Of a DNA stretch of 8,903 nucleotides, positions 1-5,797 are shown in pieces. The notes beneath the pieces are model-generated. The model was not told the DNA's origin, ran no database searches, and saw only the letters and a list, made by a program, of their open reading frames with translations. The position numbers and the translations under genes are program-made. This DNA is from Endozoicomonadaceae bacterium (GTDB taxonomy: Bacteria > Pseudomonadota > Gammaproteobacteria > Pseudomonadales > Endozoicomonadaceae): positions 1-8,903 of the forward strand of contig JAAOIJ010000093.1 of NCBI GenBank assembly GCA_015163815.1, written 5' to 3'. The first letter of the stretch is position 1. Every line of letters begins with the position of its first letter.

Positions 1-7
1 ATGTTGT

Positions 8-946
8 ATGTTAAAAGTATCTCAGGGCATAGTTCAAAAATTCACTTTATTTTTTGCAATAACCTCTCCAACTTTTGTTTTTGCTGGTTTTTTTGATGAT
101 ATTGCTTCATTAATTCCTTCTTCACAGAATAAATTGATCGAATCTGGAAAAAAAAACGCTTTTAATTTTTTTAAAAAATCTGAAAAAGTGGCATTTCAGA
201 CAAAAAAAATAAAAAAACAAATGATGCAAAAAGTATCGGGCTTAGAAGTAACAGCTCCGATCAAACAATTAAATCAATTAATGTTGCGAAATGGCAAAGT
301 ATTGCATAAAAATGTCTCAAGCCATCTAAATACTCGATTGTTGAGAAGTGGTCGATTTTTTAAAAAACAAGCCTTGTCACTGACAGTCATCAAACCACAT
401 TTTTTTTCATATGAGTCAACTGATGGCGGAAATGACGCAACTGATAGTGTAGAGTCATCAATCGATATATCCTCTCAATCAGTCGTAACTTATGCCTTTG
501 ATATCAATACAAAAATAGCGATGATTGATTTAGAGTCTTGGTTTTATTCTAAAATAGTCAAGAATTATTTTAATCGTGAGCTAAAAAGGAATATTCATGA
601 CTTGTCTGTGTTTAACTCAGAAATCATTGATCAAGAATTTGTATTCACAGATAGATTATATGCTTATGAATATTTATTGCAGTTATGGTGCAGTGATCAA
701 AAAAGTGCTAAGTTATTCAATTTATTGGAACAATTAGATCAAAACATGCATCAATTGATAGATTCAGAAAATACTCTAAAAGTACATTTATTATTATCTT
801 TGATGTATTTTGAAGGTAAACAATATCAAGCAGCTTATGATCAATTAAACAAAATAAAGCAGTTACAGAGTCAAAGTCTTCGTCATAATTTAAAAATAAA
901 AATAGCTCGATATATCCCTTTATTTAAAAAAGCGCAATTAATCTAA
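8..946 (+). CDS. Hypothetical exported protein with N-terminal signal peptide
   Basis: I do not recognise this 312-residue protein. Its first 26 residues look like a Sec signal peptide: a Lys near the start and another at position 11, a hydrophobic stretch (LFFAITSPTFVF), then a Val-Phe-Ala/Gly cleavage site. This supports the ATG at position 8; the window begins too close upstream to show a ribosome binding site. The mature part is Lys- and Gln-rich and mostly helix-prone. Residues about 20-70 carry many Lys and Phe. The last ~80 residues contain a stretch around YFEGKQYQAAYDQLNKI that resembles one TPR-like helical hairpin, but I would not name a domain on that alone. There is a single Cys in the mature part and no lipobox, so it is more likely periplasmic or secreted than a lipoprotein. 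It is followed by an AT-rich hairpin and then IS debris, so there is no operon context to suggest a role. Confidence 0.75.
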   Translation: MLKVSQGIVQKFTLFFAITSPTFVFAGFFDDIASLIPSSQNKLIESGKKNAFNFFKKSEKVAFQTKKIKKQMMQKVSGLEVTAPIKQLNQLMLRNGKVLHKNVSSHLNTRLLRSGRFFKKQALSLTVIKPHFFSYESTDGGNDATDSVESSIDISSQSVVTYAFDINTKIAMIDLESWFYSKIVKNYFNRELKRNIHDLSVFNSEIIDQEFVFTDRLYAYEYLLQLWCSDQKSAKLFNLLEQLDQNMHQLIDSENTLKVHLLLSLMYFEGKQYQAAYDQLNKIKQLQSQSLRHNLKIKIARYIPLFKKAQLI

Positions 947-964
947 TCATCTTGATTTAAAATC

Positions 965-1018
965 GTATTGATTATAAAAAAAAGCAAATATGTCGTTTGA
1001 GATTTTTATAATCAATAC
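965..1018. repeat. Perfect 16-bp inverted repeat (AT-only-like hairpin), 22-nt loop
   Basis: Positions 965-980 are an exact reverse complement of 1003-1018. Inside the loop, CAAA at 985-988 can pair with a TTTG just after position 995, lengthening the hairpin. It starts 18 bp after the stop of the exported-protein gene. No run of T follows the second arm, and the stem has almost no G or C, so it is not a classical intrinsic terminator. It could be a weak bidirectional terminator, a palindromic repeat unit or the remains of a small mobile element. Confidence 0.7.
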
Positions 1019-1095
1019 ATTCACTAACACAGTGTCGCGCTGACATAAGGACCAGTCTATCCGTTCCTGATTTTGATTTTCATTAGGGCGTTTTC

Positions 1096-1250
1096 TCATG
1101 TTTCATTCAATCAAATAATAGTACACGCAATATCAATCATCGCATTTAAAATGCCTAGCTAGCTTATCAAAGCGAGTTAAAATTTTGCTAAAATGTTTTA
1201 ATATAGCCAAGAAATGTTTAATAAGATGTTATTTAAAAGACCCATTCAAC
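1096..1250 (-). pseudogene. C-terminal remnant of an IS5-family (DDE) transposase
   Basis: Reading the minus strand from about 1250 downwards gives HLIKHFLAILKHFSKILTRF followed by DKLARHF, which matches the conserved C-terminal pattern of IS5-family transposases (ENFFxxLKxFRRIATRYDKLA). After a frameshift it continues as MIDIACTII-stop-LNET and ends at the stop at 1096-1098; the in-frame TGA stands where the family has Trp (IIWL). A further TAA interrupts the frame upstream of HLIKHF. Only about 50 residues survive. The fragment runs up to the left end of the IS30 element at 1253, so that element may have inserted into or next to it, but I could not follow the transposase beyond position 1900 on the other side. 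The family call rests on motif recognition by eye. Confidence 0.6.
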
Positions 1251-1252
1251 CA

Positions 1253-1264
1253 TGAAGTGCAACA
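1253..1264. repeat. Terminal inverted repeat, transposase 3' end, of IS30-family copy 1
   Basis: Twelve bases, TGAAGTGCAACA, are the exact reverse complement of 1889-1900. They begin one base beyond the transposase stop codon at 1266-1268. Confidence 0.75.
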
Positions 1265-1265
1265 T

Positions 1266-1857
1266 CTAGAAGGTTGTTCTTCTTCGTATCATGTCGTTAG
1301 CTTTTCGAGCGTTTAACGCTTTTCTGGATCTATTATTGAGTGTTTTTTGAAGCAATAAAATTCCACAGTCGCCTATATCTATAAACGCTGTTTTCTTTGG
1401 CAGATATTGACGAGCTAATCTATTGCTTTTCTCATTTAAATTGCTGTTCCAAATAGCATAAGGTTTAGAAAAATAACAGTGTATTTTCAATATTTTAGAT
1501 AGACATTCATACTAAGATAACGCTGTGCTATGATCAAACGTAATGGTTTGTCTATATTGACACGATATCTTTGTTAAATACTTGATAATAGAGTCTTTTA
1601 CTTCATTTTCTTTGCGACTCTCAACTTTTTGTAAAACAACATATTTAGATCGTCTGTCGACTAAATTGACAATAACACCTTGATGATTTTTTCCTGTCAT
1701 ATAGTATCTGCGTCTTGGTCTCCAATACGAAATTTTTCATCGACAATAATCAGTCTTTTTGTCATATCGACTTGATTAGCAATAAATTCTCTACCCGATA
1801 TTTTTTCTTTTCTAGTACAATATTTTTTACTTTTATGTCTTTAAGTTTTTGTATAGT
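1266..1857 (-). pseudogene. IS30-family transposase, broken (frameshift, amber codon, N-terminus deleted)
   Basis: The minus strand encodes the catalytic and C-terminal parts of an IS30-family DDE transposase in two frames. Upstream, IVDEKFRIGDQDADTI keeps the region of the first catalytic Asp, although the usual Trp of GDWE is Gln. A 2-bp insertion near 1700 relative to copy 2 then shifts the frame into GKNHQGVIVNLVDRRSKYVV and TITFDHS, which contains the second Asp. An amber codon at 1512-1514 interrupts this frame. Reading continues as CYFSKPYAIWNSNLNEKSNR, with the catalytic Glu, and ends with LLQKTLNNRSRKALNARKAN and a stop at 1266-1268. The HTH-containing N-terminus is absent, so the gene cannot make an active transposase. 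It is homologous to the pseudogene at 8055-8903. Confidence 0.85.
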
Positions 1858-1888
1858 TTGTTTTTTTTGGCTATAGAAAAGGCTTTAC

Positions 1889-1900
1889 TGTTGCACTTCA
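1889..1900. repeat. Terminal inverted repeat, transposase 5' end, of IS30-family copy 1
   Basis: TGTTGCACTTCA is the exact reverse complement of 1253-1264 and marks the outer boundary of the element next to the repeat-protein gene. Confidence 0.75.
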
Positions 1901-2041
1901 CGCTTGAAAAGGCAAAACATAATGGAACTTATTGATCGAGTTAAATGTCTTACTATTGTTTTGTTGCTTTTCATACTTAAAAAGTAAAAATAAGCAATTT
2001 TTCAGATACGTTTATGTTGAATTGTTATTCTATCAATCATT

Positions 2042-2047
2042 AGAGGG
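2042..2047 (+). promoter_or_regulatory. Ribosome binding site deciding the start at 2058
   Basis: AGAGGG lies 10 nt before the ATG at 2058. This favours that start over the in-frame TTG at 1932, which would add 42 hydrophobic, Tyr/Phe/Cys-rich residues unlike the rest of the protein. Confidence 0.5.
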
Positions 2048-2057
2048 CTATATCATT

Positions 2058-2549
2058 ATGGAATCAATCATAAATCAAAATAAAACTGCCGGGAACAGTA
2101 TTCAAGAAACTGATACGAATGCAGCTAATGCAACTATTGTTAAACCAGACAGAGCAACTTTACAGTTAGATCTCAGTGCATTAGAAAATAATCAGTTGAA
2201 AAATACTGTTTTAAAGATTCGAGCTGCATCAACACCAGTATCAACACCAGTATCAACACCAGTATCAACACCAGTATCAACACCAGTATCAACACCAGTA
2301 TCAACACCAGTATCAACACCAGTATCTACATCAGCATCAACGCCGGCATTGATGTCAGATGCTCTATCTTCTGCAGCGATTTCTATGCAACAAAATGAAT
2401 CCGATCAAGCCTATTCTGAAGCTTTACGTGATATTAAGAATTTTTCTCAATATGCTAAAACGATAATCATGACTAAGGCAGTATGTCATGATACTTATAC
2501 AAGAACTTATTCTTATGAAAGCGACTCTTCTGAAGACGACAAAAATTAA
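2058..2549 (+). CDS. Orphan hydrophilic protein with (STPV)n tandem repeats and acidic Ser-rich tail
   Basis: I do not recognise this 163-residue protein. It has three parts: an N-terminal polar segment (MESIINQNKTAGNSIQETDT onwards to about residue 57); a low-complexity block of eight perfect Ser-Thr-Pro-Val units followed by STSA and STPA; and a C-terminal segment of about 65 residues ending in an acidic Ser-rich tail (SYESDSSEDDKN). It has no signal peptide or membrane span. An in-frame TTG at 1932 could extend it by 42 residues, but the ribosome binding site at 2042-2047 supports the ATG at 2058. It lies just downstream of an IS remnant and upstream of two tRNA genes, a typical place for acquired or fast-evolving genes. 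Its composition and polar acidic C-terminus would fit a type IV secretion substrate of a host-associated bacterium; that is inference only. It could also be a decaying gene. Confidence 0.6.
   Translation: MESIINQNKTAGNSIQETDTNAANATIVKPDRATLQLDLSALENNQLKNTVLKIRAASTPVSTPVSTPVSTPVSTPVSTPVSTPVSTPVSTSASTPALMSDALSSAAISMQQNESDQAYSEALRDIKNFSQYAKTIIMTKAVCHDTYTRTYSYESDSSEDDKN
2229..2348. repeat. 12-bp tandem repeat (VNTR), eight perfect plus two degenerate units
   Basis: The unit TCAACACCAGTA is repeated eight times without a single difference from 2229 to 2324, followed by the diverged units TCTACATCAGCA (2325-2336) and TCAACGCCGGCA (2337-2348). The unit is a multiple of three, so gain or loss of copies keeps the gene in frame. 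Identity at the synonymous sites implies recent slippage expansion or homogenisation, and copy number is likely to vary between strains. Confidence 0.97.
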
Positions 2550-2757
2550 AGCATATCCAAACTTTGAACGGTATCTTATGATGAATACAGTGGGTTAAGA
2601 GGCTATAATGTAGGCAAGTCATGACTCATGCGTATCTATTCAAGTCAGGTGTAGATGGTTATCACGAATACAGTCTTTCAGCATGAATGAACGTAAGCTG
2701 ATCAATATGATATGCATTTGATAAAAATAAGCTATTTTTTGCAAAATAAACAGGTTT

Positions 2758-2786
2758 TTTAAAAATACACTAGATTTATTTATAAC
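2758..2786 (+). promoter_or_regulatory. Possible sigma-70 promoter of the tRNA-Trp/tRNA-Gly pair
   Basis: TTTAAA at 2758-2763 (4 of 6 to the -35 consensus) and TATAAC at 2781-2786 (5 of 6 to the -10) are separated by 17 bp. The predicted start, about 2793, would leave a leader of about 17 nt before tRNA-Trp. AT-rich DNA gives many such matches, so this is tentative. Confidence 0.3.
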
Positions 2787-2809
2787 GCATGGTAAGATAT
2801 CCTCTTACT

Positions 2810-2885
2810 AGGTTAGTAGCTCAATTGGTAGAGCACCGGTCTCCAAAACCGGGGGTTGTGGGTTCGATTCCCTCCTGGCCTGCCA
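2810..2885 (+). tRNA. tRNA-Trp (anticodon CCA)
   Basis: A complete 76-nt cloverleaf with encoded CCA. The acceptor stem AGGTTAG/CTGGCCT contains two G-U wobbles. The D arm is GCTC/GAGC with GG in the loop. The anticodon stem CCGGT/ACCGG carries the loop CTCCAAA, giving anticodon CCA. The variable loop is GGGTT, the T loop is TTCGATT and the discriminator is G73, as expected for tRNA-Trp. The anticodon arm matches that of E. coli tRNA-Trp. The T stem (GTGGG/CCCTC) has a U-U mismatch at its second pair. tRNA-Gly follows after 55 nt and is probably co-transcribed. Confidence 0.95.
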
Positions 2886-2940
2886 GATCTTTGATTGTCA
2901 TATGATCTCCTATAAGGCAGTCTTATCAATAGGTATTCAT

Positions 2941-3016
<76 letters not shown>

Positions 3017-3017
3017 G

Positions 3018-3025
3018 TTTTTTTT
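3018..3025 (+). terminator. T8 tract directly after tRNA-Gly
   Basis: Eight consecutive T begin one base after the tRNA CCA end. The GC-rich T arm and acceptor stem just upstream could serve as the hairpin of an intrinsic terminator, ending the tRNA transcript before the DUF368 gene. If termination is incomplete, the downstream gene would be read through from the tRNA promoter. Confidence 0.4.
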
Positions 3026-3099
3026 AAGAAACTTCATTGAATATGACACTATTTGATTATAAAAATCAACAGAATATCTGTATCAAGCTGCTTTATTTC

Positions 3100-3978
3100 A
3101 TGATAAATCAAAAAAAAACGCATATTAAATTGTTCTTGACTGGACTCTTGATGGGCTTAGCTGATTTAATGCCAGGTATTTCAGGTGGCACGATTGCTTT
3201 TATTTCAGGTATTTATGAAATCCTTCTCAGTAGCTTGAAATCTTTTAATATCACAGTTTTAAAACTCATCTGGCAAGGTGAATTAAAGCAAGCTTGGTAT
3301 CATATCAATGGTCATTTTTTACTACCTCTAGTGTGTGGTATTATTTGCAGCATTGTTCTATTTGCACCTTGGATATTAATTTTACTGAAAAATAAACAAA
3401 CTTGGTTATATGCCTTTTTTTTTGGTTTAATGATGGTTTCAACTATCATATTGATACGAAAAACTCCACTAAAAACAAAATCATATTGGATCAGCCTTCT
3501 AAGTAGCGCGGTGTGCATGCTGCTAATGATACAGTATATGCCTTATAACGTTCATGTCGTAGAAAGTCCTCCTTTTTTTTTATATTTTATAGGCGGAGCT
3601 ATTGCTATGTGTGCCATGATTTTACCCGGTATATCTGGTAGTTTTATTTTAATTTTACTAGGGCTGTATCAGCCTATTTTAGAAGCATTAACGACATGGA
3701 ATTTTGCAATATTATCGTCCTTCATAACAGGTTGCATGATTGGTTTATTTGTTTTTTCTCACTTATTACAATGGCTGTTATCCCAGGCTTCAAGTATCAT
3801 TTTCGGCATCTTAACAGGTTTTATGTTGGGTGGATTATATCAAATTTTTCCTTTCAATTCTGCTTTAGATGTCAATTCTGTTTATGAATCTATGATTAGT
3901 ATGAGCATAGGGCTGCTGATCGTGCCTTTTTATTTTAGCGTCATGAAGAAGTCATTTAAAGGAAGGAAAGTGACTTAA
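3100..3978 (+). CDS. popT: DUF368 (PopT) family polyprenyl-phosphate transporter
   Basis: This 292-residue polytopic inner-membrane protein belongs to the DUF368 family. Members have been shown to return undecaprenyl phosphate, the lipid carrier of cell-wall and surface-glycan synthesis, across the cytoplasmic membrane. The family's two related signatures are visible: GLADLMPGISGG at residues 19-30 and MILPGISGSFILILLGLY at 173-190. They are the paired re-entrant Pro-Gly-Ile-Ser-Gly motifs of an internally duplicated fold. Long hydrophobic segments fill the rest, and the C-terminus is basic. The ATG at 3100 (MINQKKTHIKLFLTG) matches the usual family start; the frame is open back to a TTG at 3037 and an ATG at 3043, which would add about 20 residues. 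No strong ribosome binding site supports any of them. The gene stands alone between the tRNAs and a long gap. Confidence 0.88.
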   Translation: MINQKKTHIKLFLTGLLMGLADLMPGISGGTIAFISGIYEILLSSLKSFNITVLKLIWQGELKQAWYHINGHFLLPLVCGIICSIVLFAPWILILLKNKQTWLYAFFFGLMMVSTIILIRKTPLKTKSYWISLLSSAVCMLLMIQYMPYNVHVVESPPFFLYFIGGAIAMCAMILPGISGSFILILLGLYQPILEALTTWNFAILSSFITGCMIGLFVFSHLLQWLLSQASSIIFGILTGFMLGGLYQIFPFNSALDVNSVYESMISMSIGLLIVPFYFSVMKKSFKGRKVT

Positions 3979-4035
3979 TAACAACATGATGCGATAGGTT
4001 GTCACTTAATCATGTCGTCTCAACTGGTTCAATAG

Positions 4036-4104
4036 ATTGGCTGATCTGTATTTAGTGCAATAGTCTGTTGTTTTTGAATCAAAAATTTAAAAAGATCAGA
4101 CAAT
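4036..4104. repeat. Imperfect inverted repeat (11 of 12 bp) with 45-nt spacer
   Basis: ATTGGCTGATCT at 4036-4047 pairs with AGATCAGACAAT at 4093-4104 with one mismatch. Within the spacer TTTTTGA and TCAAAAA form a second short palindrome. The RNA could fold into a branched hairpin downstream of the DUF368 gene. It has no terminator-like T run. Confidence 0.45.
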
Positions 4105-4157
4105 AGAAAGATTCACCTTCACCTTGAAATTCAATATATTAAGTCATTTTAATTATT

Positions 4158-4190
4158 TTTCAGATAAAAAATAATGATTTTTATCTGAAA
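4158..4190. repeat. Perfect 13-bp hairpin, 7-nt loop; possible terminator
   Basis: TTTCAGATAAAAA at 4158-4170 is the exact reverse complement of 4178-4190, with loop ATAATGA. A run of seven T follows about 12 nt later (4203-4209). It lies 180 bp past the DUF368 stop and 490 bp before rpoS, so it may separate the two transcripts, although the stem is AT-rich for an intrinsic terminator. Confidence 0.5.
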
Positions 4191-4637
4191 TCAATAGTTC
4201 ACTTTTTTTATAAATCGAGGTACAGTAATATAATAAGTAAGAAAATATATAAATGAACTAAATATTCATTATTAATAATTAAAGTTTTGATTGATTATAT
4301 TAAATAAGACCTAAATCAATGTAATTTTGTCTAAATAGCAATGAAGCTGTCCTATTCTTTCGTCTTATCATATATTCACATGAAGTGAACTTTATCGTTT
4401 TTTAGTTGTCTTTGATTAAGAGTAGAGCTATATCACTATTAGATATGTATGTTTTAGTAGTTAGACTCAACAATATAACAGAATTAAAGAAATGCTAGCA
4501 TTTCCACTCAATCACTGTAGATTAAAAAAATCAATGATTTAGATTCGAAATTATATCAAATAAAACATTCAATGCGTTTTATGATGTGATTTTTAGCTGA
4601 ATCATCAATTTATTTTAATCAATCATGAGGTTTGAAA

Positions 4638-4664
4638 ATGCTATTGCAACAACTAATCATATAA
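4638..4664 (+). CDS. Possible 8-residue leader peptide (MLLQQLII) ahead of rpoS
   Basis: ATG at 4638 follows GAGG (4627-4630) by 7 nt, a better ribosome binding site than the one before rpoS itself. The frame runs eight codons and ends with TAA at 4662-4664, overlapping the AAAGG (4663-4667) that would serve rpoS. The stop is 13 nt before the rpoS ATG. Translation of the leader could therefore affect ribosome access to rpoS. Such a short frame can arise by chance, and no regulation is shown by the sequence alone. Confidence 0.3.
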   Translation: MLLQQLII

Positions 4665-4677
4665 AGGTTGACACGTT

Positions 4678-5769
4678 ATGGCGATTAAAAAAGAAAAGAT
4701 AGATTTTATGAATACAATAGACAATGAGTTTGACTCTCAAAAGATAACAAAAAAACCTGTTGAAACTGTTTTGATAGATTTAAATGATACAATAAAAAAA
4801 ACAGAAGATATTGATATGCAAGATAAACAAGAATCTTTTCTCTTGTCTGAAACTGAAGATCCTATTTTGACAGAACAAACAAACATGTTTGAAAAAACGT
4901 TAGAAAAAACCACTGTAGAATATCAAACATCAAAATCTCTCGATGCAATACAATTATATTTAAATGAAATAGGTTTCTATCCATTACTCAATTCTGAAGA
5001 AGAAATTCACTTTGCAAGACTCGCTAGACAAGGTGTTTCTGAAGGACGTCAACGTATGATAGAGAGTAATTTAAGATTAGTCGTGAAAATTTCAAGACGC
5101 TATATTAATCGCGGATTATCATTATTAGATTTAATTGAAGAGGGTAATTTAGGATTAATTCGAGCAGTTGAAAAGTTTGATCCAGAACGTGGGTTTCGAT
5201 TTTCTACTTATGCCACTTGGTGGATAAGACAAACAATTGAACGTGCTATTATGAATCAAACTCGCATTATTCGATTACCTATTCATGTGATTAAAGCGCT
5301 TAATGTTCACTTGAGAGCATCTAGAGTATTGGAGCAACAACTCAATCATGAACCTTCAGCTGAAGATATTGCTAAATTATTAGATGAACCTGTGAGTAGC
5401 GTTAAGCATATTTTAGGGTTAAATGAACGAATTACATCTATGGATACACCATTAGGATATGATTCTGATAAATCTATTCTGGATACGGTGCCTGATTTTA
5501 ATGAAAGTGATCCAGCCAAATTACTACAAGATAGCAATTTAAATTATAATATTGATTATTGGTTGCATGAATTACCTGAAAAACAAAGAGAAGTCGTCGC
5601 ACGTCGATTTGGATTGTTAGGTTATGAAACCAGTACGTTAGAGGAAGTAGGATTAGCTATCCGTTTAACACGAGAAAGAGTACGCCAAATTCAAGTTGAA
5701 GCACTGAAAAGGTTGCGTGTTATGCTTGAACAGCAAGGGTTGACGTTAGATTCATTATTTAGTCAATAA
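4678..5769 (+). CDS. rpoS: RNA polymerase sigma factor RpoS (sigma-38)
   Basis: The general-stress and stationary-phase sigma factor, which directs core RNA polymerase to stress promoters. Residues ~88-120 are region 1.2 (SLDAIQLYLNEIGFYPLL). Residues ~124-195 are regions 2.1-2.4, with the near-invariant stretch DLIEEGNLGLIRAVEKFDPE (151-170) and STYATWWIRQTIERAI, which melts and reads the -10. Region 3 starts at RIIRLPIHVIKALN. Region 4.2 (ARRFGLLGYETSTLEEVG, then LTRERVRQIQVEALKRLR) recognises the -35. The match is strong along the whole catalytic length. At 363 residues it is about 30 longer than E. coli RpoS, owing to a Lys/Asp/Glu-rich N-terminal extension. The ATG at 4678 has AAAGG 10 nt upstream; M11 (4708) is an alternative start. 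It is convergent with fdxA, 28 bp away; rpoS-fdxA adjacency is also known in Pseudomonas. Confidence 0.96.
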   Translation: MAIKKEKIDFMNTIDNEFDSQKITKKPVETVLIDLNDTIKKTEDIDMQDKQESFLLSETEDPILTEQTNMFEKTLEKTTVEYQTSKSLDAIQLYLNEIGFYPLLNSEEEIHFARLARQGVSEGRQRMIESNLRLVVKISRRYINRGLSLLDLIEEGNLGLIRAVEKFDPERGFRFSTYATWWIRQTIERAIMNQTRIIRLPIHVIKALNVHLRASRVLEQQLNHEPSAEDIAKLLDEPVSSVKHILGLNERITSMDTPLGYDSDKSILDTVPDFNESDPAKLLQDSNLNYNIDYWLHELPEKQREVVARRFGLLGYETSTLEEVGLAIRLTRERVRQIQVEALKRLRVMLEQQGLTLDSLFSQ

Positions 5770-5797
5770 AGCGTAAACACCGGCATGTTGGATCAAG

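Larger units (their letters stand above)
1253..1900 (-). mobile_element. Internally deleted IS30-family element with both terminal inverted repeats (copy 1)
   Basis: A 648-bp segment is bounded by exact 12-bp inverted repeats: TGAAGTGCAACA at 1253-1264 and its reverse complement at 1889-1900. Between them lies a broken IS30-family transposase on the minus strand, whose stop codon is almost adjacent to the 1253 end. Full IS30-family elements are roughly 1.0-1.25 kb, so about 350-500 bp are missing; the loss includes the DNA-binding N-terminal part. No clear target-site duplication is visible in the immediate flanks. The element is a non-autonomous derivative, and comparison with the second copy at 8045-8903 shows what was lost. 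Confidence 0.8.
3979..4677. other. 700-bp gene-free gap upstream of rpoS, with several inverted repeats
   Basis: No protein-like translation is visible in any frame, and GC is very low. It holds a near-perfect inverted repeat (4036-4047 with 4093-4104), a perfect hairpin (4158-4190), an isolated TATAAT at 4229-4234 without a good -35, and a short leader frame (4638-4664) just before rpoS. In many gammaproteobacteria nlpD precedes rpoS and carries the rpoS promoter; no recognisable nlpD is left here. The stretch may be a long rpoS 5' leader plus decayed DNA. Confidence 0.5.

Noticed and set aside
1..97. Alternative start at position 1 in another frame
   Set aside because: That frame closes after about 32 codons; the frame from position 8 gives a convincing signal peptide and a long protein.
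2229..2348. CRISPR-like array
   Set aside because: The 12-bp units are contiguous with no spacers and lie inside a coding frame; it is a protein-coding minisatellite.
3312..3518. Minus-strand open frame inside the DUF368 gene
   Set aside because: Shadow of the well-supported plus-strand membrane-protein gene; no ribosome binding site or family resemblance.
4667..4672. Consensus TTGACA just before rpoS as a -35 element
   Set aside because: No acceptable -10 follows at 16-18 bp, and any transcript would start inside the rpoS coding region.
3979..4677. RsmZ-like small RNA near rpoS, as in Pseudomonas
   Set aside because: The gap lacks the multiple GGA hairpin loops expected of that family.
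5346..5537. Minus-strand open frame inside rpoS
   Set aside because: Fully within the conserved rpoS coding region and without independent support.
5770..5797. Bidirectional terminator between rpoS and fdxA
   Set aside because: Only a 4-bp AACA/TGTT pairing is visible in the 28-bp gap, too weak to call.
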